A stretch of DNA of 64,000 nt from Datnioides undecimradiatus (lineage: Eukaryota; Chordata; Actinopteri; Lobotiformes; Datnioididae): the NCBI GenBank assembly GCA_008933995.1, contig WARS01000015.1:6322861-6386860 (forward strand). The letters are read 5' to 3'. Every line of letters begins with the position of its first letter. Position 1 is the first letter of the stretch. The notes under the pieces are model-generated. The model was not told where the DNA came from, did no database searches, and saw only the letters and a program-made list of their open reading frames with translations. Positions 1 through 12,308 of this stretch are shown here, in pieces. A program made the position numbers and the translations under genes.

Positions 1-232
1 CTGTCTCGTTCTCGCTTGCTTCTCAAAAAAATGTCACACCACAGTTCAAGTTACCATTTAAATTCCAACAAGAATTAAGTGAGCATGACAGGCAGAACAC
101 ATTATAATCTCCCTCTTCCTCTCATGCCATCTGCACACATGCTACAGCACTTCCTGAACATGTAGACATTCCAGTTTGGCATTCATGTCCAACCACAGTT
201 TACTGCCAAAATAGACTTATTCTCCCTCCTCC

Positions 233-252
233 TTTTTTTTGGGGGGGGGGGG
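233..252. repeat. T8-G12 homopolymer pair
   Basis: Eight T are followed directly by twelve G. The G-run is the longest in the window and is a likely site of length error in sequencing or replication. Confidence 0.9.
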
Positions 253-2738
253 TCAGTGCAACAATTTAGTCTTGGTAACAGTGTCTCATTTGTTTTTTAG
301 AATTGGTTTAGGAAATTACACACTGAAATGAATAAAATAAAAAATGAATACACCATATTTTTCATTTCCATTAGGCTATATGTGTGATATGTGTGACATA
401 CACTGCTAATTTAGTCAAATAAAAATAGATAGCTAGTAACTAACAATCTTCCCAGTAGTACCTAGGCAACTGTGGGTTAATTTGCAAAGAGATTTTTGAG
501 AGAAATGAAAATTAGACAAGCAGAGGTAAAAACATTAGCAATGAAGAGGAAAAAGGAAAATGGTGATAAAGATGGAATAAGTAAAGATGTCTAGAAGTGA
601 AGGAAGAACATGAAAGAGAGCTTTAAGGAAAAGTCTTTTAAGGGGAAACAAGGTGATATGATGTGATGTGAATGAAATAAGATGAAATGATCTCACTTCA
701 CCAGTGTAAGCTTTACCTCCAAGGAAAAACATTATTCCATGAACTTTCTGAAATCTGATTAGGATATCTAACAGTGAGGGATCCCAATGAACCATGAACT
801 GCCATTTTAAGTTATAGAATTGTTCCACCTAAGATCTGAGTGAGCAACAGTTAAACCCTGTAAAGCCTGGAATAACCCTGTATATTCCAATCGTACTGAG
901 AAGATTTTTTTTTTTCACTTATGTAAAATTTGCCCTGTAGCTGTGTTTTTCAGTCTACATCCAATCTGCTAGGTAGCTAAAAATATATATCGGCTTCATT
1001 GCAAACTAGCTGTGGTTCTGTACAAACGGAACAATGGTATAATTAAATAAAGGAAGTGCAGGAATCAAATTGGATTATAAACGTATGTTTATGCTAAGCC
1101 TGGTATGGTATGCATGAGAAAGTCATGCCTGATGGGGCTTTTTCTCTTTTTTTCCATCTCACTGGGTTTGCATCTTGGTTTTCACTACAAACCATACTAA
1201 GAGTCACAAATGCCTGTAATAAAATAATTTTAAAAAAAGACATCATACCCTCAAATGTTTTACGAAATGATGACCTGTGCCTATCAAGATCAAGATGGAA
1301 ATATAGTTACAGACTAGTCGCATGTAGACGCAATATTCCCACCATGGACTATGTGAAGTCCTCTAGCAGAGTGTTTAAAATGGATGAGCGGCTGCACTAT
1401 TTTGTCATACGTAATGTCTTCTGGTACTGGTTCTTGGGAGAATGAATATTCCTATGTGTGAAAGTGCTCTCCCTCCCTGTGGTTTATTATGGATGAAGGG
1501 GCACTGTATGGTTGTCATAACTCTGCTTTATCTACAGCCAGCAGTCAGACAGCCCCACTGAGGGGGAGTTCACAGTTCATAATTGATCATCCTTCCTCTC
1601 CCCATCTCCTTCGTTCTGCTCAGGATGAGAGGATGAGGATGAGGACAAGGAGAAATAATAAGGCTCATGGCTTCTCTTTCTCTTTCTTTCTCTTAAGTTT
1701 GGTGGATAACTCCACTGCTCCTTTCTGAATCTCTTCATGGGCTTTCATTTTCTGTCATGCAATCATTCCCGATCTCCCCTGCTGCTGTTCACTCTCTTGT
1801 TATTCTCTGTCTCTCCATTCAATTCTGCGTTTTTGTCTCTCAAGGGAACAAGTGTATGCTAATGAAATGAGACAAGATTAGGCCTTTCTGACATTTTGGC
1901 TCTTAACATATCACTACATGGATATCTTATGAAAGCCATGTAACTGAAATTTTGGGGATTTTCATGCTTTGAATGTGATTGAAGGATTATAGGGTACTGT
2001 ATGGTTTAAGAACGCTCCACAAACCAAATGTTAATGAAACCATGTCAAAAGGCATTGTAAAAACTCCAGGAATGTTTGGCCTTCGGTGTTCATTCACTGT
2101 TCTTGGAAACATGTTGAAGGTACAGAGTGACAGTAATACTATGCTTCAGTCTTAGCTAAGTTAAGGAACACTTATTTACAGCAACAGAAGTGCCTGCAGA
2201 GGGAGATCGAATTGTGCACACTCTGTGCACAGCTGGAGGTTGCCCAGTATGACTGCAGCCATCCTAAGACTGCTGTTGTTGCTGAGTACCTCTCTTGGAG
2301 CTGTTGGGTATTTTATGTCTTGTTTAAGGCAAGTTTGACAGCTCTCCCAACCAGATTTCCCCACATGGTCTAGGGATCTGAATCCGAATCCTTTTGATCA
2401 CAGTTTTGTCTTTCATTTGCTCTTGCATTTAATTTGAAATCTTTTTTAAACAGGGATGATAGAGATTTCTCCAGGTTTTTCTGCATAGTCCTGTAATCCG
2501 TTGCCTTTGAAATGTACTTTTTTGAGTACATGCAATATATTAAGTATATTTTCAATACATTTTTCTCCATCATCCTCCCACCTTTGCCCTATTCCTCATC
2601 TCCAGTTGATAAAGAATATAGAAAGACACATCTATTCTTGGTATTTGAATTTGTAATTGAAACAGACAGAGGTCCCCCAAATCATAAATGTCCTAAACAT
2701 GGGAAAAAGGCACAGAAACGAGAAGCTGACAGAGGACC

Positions 2739-3200
2739 AGAGGAGACATTTAGAGGCTGTTGTGGGAAATTGCCAAATGTGGAGGAGAGAAAAGAGAGGG
2801 CAAATTAAATGAGAAGTGCTTTTTCCAGATTTGTTTTGTTTTTCACAACTTTGAACCCTTAAATACGAGCAAAACAGAGGAAGGGATTTGGTGTTCTCAC
2901 AAGGAAAAGAACTTAGAAGAAACGGTTGAAGAATAAATAAAACCAGCTTTTTTCCGCCCTCATCTACAGATATGAAGAGAAGGGGAGGGATTTGGTGTCT
3001 CCAGGGAAGAGGGAGGGGAGAAAGGGCGGGGGACAAACTATAGGGGTCAGGGAAGAAGTGCCAAGAAGAATTGAGGATGAGGGATGTGTTTTTGTTTTTG
3101 ACTCTCATCTTCAAATAAAACACTAAAGATGAGGATTTTGTGCTCTCGGGGAATGGAGGGAAGGACAGAGAGGTGATGGGTTGAGGTTGATGGGGATGCC
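2739..3200. repeat. Degenerate minisatellite-like tandem repeat
   Basis: A core close to GGGATTTGGTGTCTC recurs at 2883-2898, 2987-3002 and 3131-3147 (spacing 104 and 144-145 bp). Each core is followed by purine-rich sequence, then a T-rich block and a CTCATCTNCA/AATA-like block. A weaker related unit precedes the first core. On the minus strand the cores read as related peptides (TKSLPL..SYL-like), but the middle copy is shifted by one base. A tandem repeat explains the long antisense frame across this region better than a gene does. Confidence 0.6.
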
Positions 3201-5718
3201 TGCAGACCAAAACTTCAAGTTTATGGTGTAAACAACTCGTGATTCACTGCAGATATCAGCTGCAGGGCATCTTCGGGGGGTTAGTACTTGCCCAGAGCTT
3301 CTGGTTTCAGGTAGTGGGGCTCAAGCATCCTCAGGAATGAATGATGTTAGGATGATTAACAAGAATGCTACTTTTGTATAGATGCTGACAGGGACTAAAG
3401 GACTGAATAGGTCACTGAGAACCAGGGGGATGTAAAACTTAGTAATTATTTCATCCATGTTTTGAAACTCACCAAAAATGATTTGGTTTAGGTAATTAAA
3501 CTAGGCCAAGCTGTTTATTTTAAGACTATTTACATGTTCAAATAGTTCATGAAATATCCACATTAAGTGACCTGGTGGAGGTTATGTGAGAAGTAGAACA
3601 CAGCCATTTGGACGATAAGAGGTGAATGTCAAGTCTGTAGCAGTACCGTCTTCCTCCCAGGACCCCCATGTGTGTGAATGTGCTCTACGTGAGAGCATGT
3701 GTGATTTCATGTGTTTCTTCATGTCAGTATGTGTATGTGTCATATTCGTTTAGTCTCAGCTGCTAAAAGGCTAACAGCTCTTGGAGCACGCACCACTGAG
3801 AGTTGTACTGGGTGAAGTCTGTTTAGTTTGTCCCCAGAGAGACAGAGACGAGGACACTAACAGGAAGTGACAAAGGAAGGGAGATGGACACACACCTGAT
3901 GAGAGGACAAATCTTATTGTTATCTCCTTCCGTATAAGTTTCAGTGTGTGTGTTTGTGAACGCCTGTGCATTGGTGCATCTATATTAGCTTGAGTTTGAT
4001 CCTTTGAGTGGTGTACTCTGGATAATTCTTGCCTGCCGATGTTTCTTTGCATGCCCTTGACTGCCCGCTGTGAATCTTAATTCTCTTTTGGCCCACAGAT
4101 CTGCCTTTTTAGCAATTTTCAGCATTTTTTTCTCTGTCCTGCATCTTTTTTTGTTGGCTTTGTAATTCAGTTCCCTTCAGGGTTTTTATGTAAGCAACTG
4201 TTTGGGATTTTTGCCACGTTTTACCCCCAAAAGCCAGCAAATAGACTCTTTGCTTGAACTCTTTAGAAAGTAGATTCTTCAGAGCAAAGGGCATTCATAC
4301 AAGGTTAAACATGTTAAATTATTTCAGTTCTTCTTCAACGCATAAAGGCACTTTTATTCACTTTTTTATTTTTTTTAAATAATAATGATCAATTGTAGAT
4401 TCAGAGCTCTTAGTTCACTATTTCAGGAAAATTAATTTTGACAACAGAGGAAAGAACTGTTGAACTACAGTCTTTGAAATGAACTGTTAATGTGCATCTA
4501 TGAATCTTGAATCTGACAGAGTATCTTGTATAAAATATTTCAGATGGCATCAATTTAATTTCAGGGACAAATGCATATTTGTGCATATAGAGCAAGGACC
4601 ATATATCAGCCTAATTAAAGCAAATGAGTACAGCTATACCAATGGAGACTGTAATACTACTTCTCATCACCATTGATCACATCCCATGAGGACTCACAAG
4701 TCGTAATGAACGTTAATTACTCTCAAATAAAATCCACTGAGATTAGTCAATGAACCGGTGGTACCTATAATATTACCCCTCAGTAATATGAAGTGTGTGC
4801 GATGGAATGCTTATATATGTATATGGTCTGCAGGCAGAGTCCTATCCATCCTTCTAAGCTGACTGCCATGCGCAAATGAAACGGAATCCAAAGGGTTGTG
4901 CGTGATCAGAAGGCCTAAAAACAATTTCATAAAAACATATCTACGCACCCACACACACAGACACACACTTTAACTGGCATGTGCATGTGAGACACACTCA
5001 ATCGCACACACAAACATCGACAATCACTGCACACTTATAGAGAAAGCAAAGGCTGTCTCAGTTGGTGGCAGTGTTACCTCCACCAGGGACGATAAACATC
5101 AGTTCTCATCTCGTCATCACATGACCCTCTGCACTTGCAGAGGATGGATGGAGATCCATGGATGGAGAGAGGGAGAAAGAGATTGTGTCCTAGGGCTAAA
5201 ATTAGCAATGATTCCTCCCCAAGGTTTTGCAAGGACATGCAGAGTACGTGCAAACACATATGTATGCACACAACAAACACCCAGACACACACAGGCATGC
5301 TTTTTACTTTCCTCCCTTCCATCTGCTGATATATACCTTTCATATCTAATAGCTATTGTTAAAGATGATGGAGACAACCATTTTTTCCTGTGCAGTGCAG
5401 AGGTAATGGGAAAAGTTGAGCGTATAAAACCAGGCCTAAACCACTCAAAATTTCTTTTTTATAGAAATATTTGGTTTTCACGGGAGCTTTTATGGAGTGG
5501 TCTCCAACCAAATTTCTGGTGTAGTTACAGTTGTTTGTATTTTTCTTGTCAAAAAACATTGGTTGTAAGTATTTTGCCACAATAAAAGACATAATAGAGT
5601 TTGTGATATTGATTTTCTCTTCTCTCTGTTACTCTCTCCCCATTTTCTTCTTATCTGAACCTAAATCGTTCCCTCACCTACCCCTAACACTGCCCTCCTC
5701 CTCTTTCCACTCCCTCAG

Positions 5719-5892
5719 GAGATCTCAGACTACGACTTGCAGGAGTTGGTTATGAAGTCAATTGGACGGCTGACGTTGGTGCGGCAGACATTTCCTATGC
5801 CTCAGAATACGACTCAGCGCTGTGTCAAACACAACCACCGGATTAACACCTCCCTCTGTGACCCGAAAAACCCCAAGGCTCAGCAGCTAGAG
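5719..5892 (+). CDS. grid2: grid2 exon A: GluD2 amino-terminal domain segment
   Basis: This exon of 174 nt encodes 58 residues, from [10 protein letters not shown] to NPKAQQLE, frame starting at 5719. It lies between a clean acceptor (pyrimidine tract ending CTCCCTCAG) and a strong donor GTGAGT at 5893. The stretch [13 protein letters not shown] followed by PQN, RC, NHRI and LCDPK is characteristic of the extracellular amino-terminal domain of GluD2, the delta-family receptor that binds cerebellin-neurexin complexes at synapses such as parallel fibre-Purkinje contacts. GluD1 has ALGRMTVVRQIFP here. Two cysteines (residues 35 and 47 of the exon) and two N-glycosylation sequons (NTT at 30, NTS at 43) are visible. 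Both ends are phase 0. Reading through the donor meets a stop after 18 codons. Confidence 0.95.
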
Positions 5893-8374
5893 GTGAGTTG
5901 CTTTGGTGATTTGGCAGGTCAGCAGATCCAAGTTATTTGTCGAAATTAGTTTAAGCATCTGATTTAAATGCTAAAAGCTCATGGTCTAAAGTGCATGGCA
6001 AGTGAATTTAGGGTGTATCCTGCTCCCCTTTTATGATTTAAACAGTACATAATTTGGATGCAGTGTAAGGTGCATGGCACAAAAGGGTTGGTTTTTGGTT
6101 TTCGTATGAATTTTTGGTTTGTTCTGAGCAGAACATCAATTAAACCAATTTCAATGTTATCTACCAGTCACTTTAAAGGCCAAGTTCCAAAAGGATTCAA
6201 CAAACTTCAAAGTTTGCTCTGTGTATTGACCCACGCATTGTTCAGCACACTTTAGTTTGTCTCTGCAGCTTAAACACTCAAAAAACTGTGTATTTTTTAT
6301 TTTATTTGAATTGACTGTTCAAGGGTGTCAACAAGCTAATTCACTTTAAAAGTTTGAGAGTGAATGTTTTTCACTGTAATTCCAGGAGCTGAAAAGCTGC
6401 TCACTTGATGCCTAAAAGCTCCGGTCAATAACGCCAGTGCTAGCCAAGTAGCCAAAGCAACTGTAGGGAATTGCTATTGGCTTGGTCTTTGGCATTTATT
6501 CCCCCCCTGCAGTTTAATTAACTAGAGGCATGATCAGAAAAAGAAAATGATCTCAGTCAAAACCAAGACTTCCAAAGAGCAAGACATCATTTAATTAGGT
6601 TCAGTCATTTATGTTACTTGAAGCCGAGAGGGATGTCCAGTGGGAATACAGCCAATTGATGGCCAGCTGCATTACTGGGCAACTTTGCCCCCAGTAAAGA
6701 AAACACTCTGTAATCAGCAGAACACAGTCCCTTAATGTAAAAGAAAACAAATGGCTTGGATTTTGGTGTCACACAGACATGCACAACTTTATCATAGAAT
6801 TTTTGAATATCTCAGCTATTTCTCTTCTTCACATCACTGATTCTGGGCATTTTCAGGCATACAGTCCTAGCATGAGCCAAAGTTATTTTTTTTTTATTTC
6901 GGTGCTGTACTGTACATAAGCTAAAGTGACAAATGACAACCTATAACCGTCATGCATTTAGGTATCCTGATATTGTAGAGATATTGTACATGCACATGTC
7001 CTCTGACTGAATTTCTCCTTGCATTTAGCTAAACACTACTGTCTGTGTTTTCATTGCAAAATATTTTAAAAAAAGTCTCAAACTACTTATGTATTTTAAA
7101 GGCGTTCTGCTGCTCCATTTCTGTCTTTTTAAAACCGCTTCCAGTGTTTTTAGCTTGACAACATGTCTCCTGATGCAAAAGCTTCCTATTACACCAGGCC
7201 TGCTGATTTGACATTGTCACAGCTTGTGCCTCTGAGGGTTTCTTACCTGCGACGTTAATCATTTTAGGAAAAGTTGGCTCTCAAGCTTACGTATGTCTAT
7301 CATACATCATGCCATTCGTCTTATAGTATGGTTACTAAAAACATAATGGCAGTTTTTTTTCTCCATTTTCATATTTTCATTACTTATGATGTGTTTTTTT
7401 TGTTGTTGTTGTTTTTAAATATTTCCCCCAGGGTGGCAATATGTATGCAATTATTATCCCTTTTTGTGTGTATGTGAGTCATCAAGCAGCCATCAAATAG
7501 AGCGGAGCAAAGGGAACACACTCTTATTTATGTGTCAAGACAAAAATATGAAATTGAATTAATGTGCTGTTGATTTATGTGGATGCATAAGACCCTGGGG
7601 GGAGCACATTTGATGAAGGTTGGAAATACATTGAAAACAGAAACGTGGTCTTAATGTTTATGTGGATATCTCTCTTTCAAGTCAAAAGACAGTTCTGCTC
7701 CAGGCTTTCAGCAACCATAATCAGTGACTGCATGTAATATGTGTTTATTAGTTTTTAATGAAATAAAATAAAAATAATAAAATGAAAAAATAAACAAAGA
7801 GTGCCTATAAGGTTCAGATAAATACACAACTGTTATTTGGAATAATCTAAAAGGTTGATTGAAGCCTGGGGTGGGTTTGAGTAGTGCTATACAGTATGCA
7901 AAATACAGAACCTCTGTCAGGCAGATGCACTGTTAACTCCTGGAAGCCCTGAAGCGTTGACTAATGTACATAAATAAAGCTTGCCTTGGCAGTCCTAATA
8001 TGAATCAAGTGCTTCTCAAGTGTGAAAAGCCATTATCAAGAATCAAGACCCTCCAACGTATTCATTATTTGTTGGGTAGTGTCCAGTCATAGTATATGTT
8101 CATTCTACTGTGGAGGGCTGAGGGCATGCCCGTGTGTGTATGTGTATGTGTGTATGTGTACGTGTGTGTTGGTACTTGTATGCATGTGAGTGTAACTCCT
8201 TTTAGTCAAGGACAATGTGTTTTTGTGTATCTGACAAAGAGAGAGTAAAAACAATTGTGCATGCACAGTTGAAACATGCTTTACACATGTTCAGTTGACA
8301 GTGTGTGCATGTGTGTGCGTGCGCATGCAGGGGTGAGTGAGTGGTTGAATTTGAGAGAAAGAAAGGAAACAAGG

Positions 8375-8412
8375 GATGAGAGAGAAAGACAGACAGAGAG
8401 AGAGAGACAGAG
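8375..8412. repeat. GA-rich simple repeat
   Basis: An imperfect (GA)n run with AGAC interruptions. It produces Arg/Glu-rich chance frames on the + strand. Confidence 0.7.
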
Positions 8413-9973
8413 GAAGCAGATCAGCTCAGCGGTCAGAGAGTGGCCCAGAAGCCCAATTTCACACTGCACTGAAGCATATCAACTCAGGCTGACCACACAA
8501 GCACACTCACACACACATATAATGCTCACTTGGAGTGCAGAACCCACTGATCATTCAAGCTCCCCATAGAGCAGTAGATTTTCACTTTAATTTTCTGAGA
8601 AAAAGCAATAGACGCAGAGACAGTGAGACAGAATGATAGACGGACAAAGACAGCAACTGAAAGACAAAACTGCAAAAGTTAGGATACTTAGAAAGAAAGT
8701 GAGAAAAAACTTAGATGTTGACACCATAGTTTTTCTTTTGTATTCCCTGTCAGTAAACTGTTTGACATGACTATTCGACTTGTTGCACGTGTTGTTGATG
8801 TTCCTGTTGAATGCTAAATAACTGAATGAAAATAACTTACGTTGTGGACAAAATAAAAATCAGTTTAAATATTCAAATAATCTACATAGAACAAAACATC
8901 ATCATGTGGTAACTCTAGATGTGGAAGCAAAGTGTGTTTTTTTCTGTATTCCATTCAAGTAAATATGCATGTATGCCAGATTACTTTACTGCCAGTAAAT
9001 GCCAGTTTACTTTAATACTGTATACTATGCTATACAGTGCTATTGTATACTGTCAGCTTTGCTCTTTAATGAAGTGATTAGTTGTTTTCTGTTACACACA
9101 ACATGCCTTTTAACATTGTAAAGACAATATCCAGACTGCGGTGAAATGTTTTTGCTCATATTTTCTTTAACATTTTTAATCTCTTAAGGTTATTAAATAA
9201 ACTGAATACAGGCAAATATAATTGTTGTTTGTGATAATGATGCAGAATGACCTTAATTATTAACTGTCTCCTCAGTAGCAATGTGGGATTATTATTTTTT
9301 ATACTAAATACGGTTTGTTGTGCGTGTGCATGTTTGCACCAGGAAACTGGTATCTGTGTCTAAAAATGAATGTGTGGGTCCTATTTCTATTTGATATATG
9401 AAAGGTATTGTTACTAAGCTAATGGCTTTTGCTCCTATGACGCAATTGTGTTCCTGCACACGTGTTAATGAGAATGGGCACTTGTCACCTGCATGCCTGT
9501 GCGTGTGCATGTGCATAGAATCATCATGTAGTCAATCTATTTATTATATTCTCATTAACATGGAGACAGGAGGTTCGGTAAATCACAGAGCGATCGATCA
9601 CAGACTGAATAAACTCTTCTCCTTATCTCTCGCCCCCCTCTCGATCTTATTCTGCGGTGCCAAGGACCTATCAATACATTTTAATTAATGTCATCCTTGG
9701 AGCTTTTTTCTGTGTGAGAGTGTGTCTGTAGGCATGACCCACGTGTGCAAATATGCCAAAAGAGAGCCATGTTTGAGTTGAAATTACCAATGTAATGCAC
9801 TACAGGTGTTGGAAAAATACTGTATACTGTTCAGGGAGAGCTAGGCAGATAGAGGATAGAGGAAAGCTGTTAAAAATGCAGATGGATCCCACTTATATCT
9901 GCAGGACTGTTTTTGTCCATCTTTCCCTACTGCATAGCCAAAGAAGAAACAAAAACTAGAAATTAAAACCAAA

Positions 9974-9981
9974 TTTTTTTT

Positions 9982-10016
<35 letters not shown>
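9974..10016. repeat. T14 followed by (TA)n microsatellite
   Basis: A run of 14 T (9974-9987) leads into an uninterrupted AT dinucleotide array to 10016. It ends 121 bp before exon B, just upstream of the polypyrimidine tract of that exon's acceptor. Confidence 0.95.
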
Positions 10017-10021
<5 letters not shown>

Positions 10022-10137
10022 GTGTCAATTTCTCATACATGACAGCAATGTGCACTAGTCCCTAACAGAACATCCTCAGTAAAATTGTCTCTGTTTCACT
10101 CTTTTTTTGTGCCTTTCTCTCATTTTTTTTTCTATAG

Positions 10138-10299
10138 ATCACCAACCGCTACATTTATGACACTGTGCTGCTGCTGGCCAATACCTTCCACAGAAAGTTG
10201 GAAGATAGGAAGTGGCACAGCATGGCCAGTCTGAGCTGCATCAGGAAGAACTCCAAACCATGGCAGGGAGGCAAGAGCATGCTGGATACTGTCAAAAAG
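10138..10299 (+). CDS. grid2: grid2 exon B: GluD2 amino-terminal domain segment
   Basis: This exon of 162 nt encodes 54 residues, from [10 protein letters not shown] to MLDTVKK. It matches the delta-family segment containing [21 protein letters not shown] and a following GG(R/K)SML motif. [12 protein letters not shown] is the GluD2 form; GluD1 has CIRKSTKPWNGG. The acceptor is a long T-rich tract ending CTATAG. The donor GTATGA is weaker than the others in this gene because it lacks the +5 G. One cysteine (residue 34 of the exon) is present. It continues the extracellular domain of exon A in frame, with phase 0 at both ends. The exon is flanked on both sides by microsatellites: (TA)n ends 121 bp upstream and (CA)17 starts 25 bp downstream. 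Confidence 0.95.
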
Positions 10300-10322
10300 G
10301 TATGAAATGCAGAAGAAACACA

Positions 10323-10324
<2 letters not shown>

Positions 10325-10358
<34 letters not shown>
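10325..10358. repeat. (CA)17 microsatellite beside the exon B donor
   Basis: Seventeen perfect CA units on the transcribed sense strand, beginning 25 nt after the donor of exon B. CA-rich intronic RNA is a known binding target of hnRNP L. Any effect on this exon is inference. Confidence 0.95.
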
Positions 10359-10362
<4 letters not shown>

Positions 10363-10454
10363 CAGTCTCAACTGCAGTGAGCACACACGCAAATCGGTAG
10401 TGATCAAAAAGTTTAACTGTACCTATGAACAGCAAAACGTGGACCTGATTTAAA

Positions 10455-10790
10455 TCAGGTCTCCAACTCCTCGAAGTAGTCACCTTGTGCACTAATACAC
10501 TGCTTCAGGCATAGTTGGATCTTTTCCCTGCGAGTTCCTATTCCTATTGCTCACATTCAGTCTCCTCCACTGCGTCAAAACAGCAATGCTTCAAGCATGA
10601 ATTCCATTTAGGGAAAGAGAAAGAGATCGCAGAGAACCAAATTCAGCGAGTGGGTCAGTTTTAGAGTGAAGGAAAGAACGAGCATGCTCTCGTGCCTGCG
10701 CTGTTGTCCTGATGCAGCACCTGATGATACACTTCCTGTTCACATTACCATGACACTCTCCATTCCTTTGCAACCTTCACAGGACCAGTC
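10455..10790 (-). pseudogene. Mariner-like transposase, broken C-terminal remnant
   Basis: Read on the minus strand, this holds pieces of a mariner (IS630-Tc1-mariner) transposase spread over several frames. VLHQDN (second catalytic Asp region, near 10,700-10,720) is followed, about 80 nt later and in another frame, by LNLVLCDLFLFP (third catalytic Asp region). A shorter CFDAVEE piece comes next, and then EKIQLCLKQCISAQGDYFEE ending in a stop near 10,455. Intact DD34D elements place the last two aspartates about 105 nt apart, so some 25 nt are missing here, and there are further frameshifts and stops. The N-terminal DNA-binding half and the terminal repeats are not recognisable. It is an inactive fragment in the antisense orientation of the host intron. 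Confidence 0.75.
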
Positions 10791-12052
10791 TCAGAACTTA
10801 TTGATTGCTGATTCACTGATGTCATCCTAAATGTGAATATTAATATACAATTCAGTAGTACATTCTGATATACATTTTTCAATACATTGTCATATATTGT
10901 CATTGCCAGAGTGAGCGTTTATGAAGGACCTGAACCCTGGAAAAACACCTCTGCTATTCCTCTCCCATAAATACCTGAGATTGCGAGAAATCGATTAAGA
11001 AGAAAAACTTTGTCGACATTATAAAACGGAACCATAGTTTATATATTATTGTTCCCAAACATTTTCTATGGTTTGAAACTAAAAGTAATTGGATCAGGGA
11101 ATTGCTGAACCAGCGTTCTTTGACTATTACTAACGGAGGTATGTGACTGTGGTAAAGCAATTGACACAGTTTGATTTACACTATACAGCGAGTACTTAAA
11201 TCCTTCCTTTTCTATGACTTATGTGTAAAATGGTCATATTTCAATGACCCAAAGTAACCTGACACTAATCTCAGTCTGTGGACTGTCCATCTGTTTGATC
11301 AGACTCCTGCGGTGCTCTACCGCTGTGTGATGCTTGTAGGTATGTACATGCCAGTGAAAAGAAGAAGAATAAAGAAGTTATTCCAGACAGGATTCACAAT
11401 ATATCTGCAGAGAACGGAGCCTTTACTCATGGCAGAAAACACCTTTTTGTGCATTTGGAGCCGAGTCTTGATTACTTCAGCTGGAAAATAAGCCCATCCC
11501 CTAACCCAGCTACAACATGCAAATACAATTTGAAATTCCTTCCTATTTTTAGATGTGTCTAGTGTATCTTTTCCTAATGGGAAAACACATTTCTCACACT
11601 TTTCATTTAGGGAGCATCTATTTGCATTTCAAGACACTGTGCTCATTACTTGAAATTTTGGAGACCAGGCACTATTGTTGCTCAGCTGAGACACTCCTGT
11701 TGAAAAAAACAAGATGCAGTCACTGCTAAATTCATTTATACAATGCCATCTCTAGGTGTAAATCAAACCTCCTCCAGGGATGAAAAATGACATGGGGGAG
11801 GCTTTAAATAATTCTACCATTTTTGTCTCGTTCTTATCACAGAGAAATCCAATTTTTGTTCATTACTTCAACTGAAAGTTTCCAAGTTCCTGTCTGAGCT
11901 TAGTAGACTTCATGACCCAAGTGCTCATGAATTCAAAGGATTGCATACCTTTAAAAAATCCACATGCATCAATCAGCAAGTTTTGCTCAGTTCCTGAACG
12001 CTTGACTTTTGGGAGATAGGGGATTTCATCCTGCAGCTGTGATTTTATGAAT

Positions 12053-12308
12053 CTCTGCAATTCACCTTGAGTTTAGGCTGCAGTCTGGCAACACTTTCAT
12101 CACTGTTAAATCCAATTGGATCAATGCCCTCTGTTTTGATATCAATAAAAAACTACTCCAGGGATGGCAGTTTGACTGAATGATGAAGCCAAGTGAAATG
12201 CTAATTTAGGATTAGTGTCAGACAATAATAAATGCGGCGCAATGGCTTTCATATCTATCTCTGCATTTCACCTTGAGATCAGGCTGGGGTTTGGCAACAC
12301 TTTCATCA
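12053..12308 (+). repeat. Old direct duplication, about 50 bp units 206 bp apart
   Basis: The segment 12053-12102 (CTCTGCA..TTCACCTTGAG...AGGCTG...TGGCAACACTTTCATCA) recurs at 12259-12308 with a few substitutions. Weaker similarity continues downstream around CTGTTAAA.CCAA. Both copies are in the same orientation inside the intron. Confidence 0.75.

Larger units (their letters stand above)
1..5718 (+). other. grid2: grid2 intron, 3' part (upstream exon lies outside the window)
   Basis: No exon of the receptor is visible before the acceptor at 5711-5718, so this is the 3' end of an intron of at least 5.7 kb. It is AT-rich. It holds a T8/G12 homopolymer pair near 240, a degenerate minisatellite at 2.74-3.2 kb, and short imperfect CA/TG stretches near 3.67, 3.95, 4.95 and 5.25 kb. 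The remaining open frames are short, lack splice-bounded homology that I recognise, and look like chance. The intron ends in a pyrimidine tract and CAG. Confidence 0.8.
5893..10137 (+). other. grid2: grid2 intron A-B (4245 nt)
   Basis: An AT-rich intron with donor GTGAGT and acceptor TTTTTTTTCTATAG. It contains imperfect TG repeats near 8.13-8.19 kb, a GA-rich run at 8.38-8.41 kb, and a T-run plus (TA)n just before the next exon. I see no coding segment in it. Confidence 0.9.

Noticed and set aside
2632..3210. 192-codon open frame on the minus strand
   Set aside because: It runs over a decayed tandem repeat with frame slippage, has biased Ser/Pro/Leu composition, and shows no domain I recognise. 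It is described as a repeat instead.
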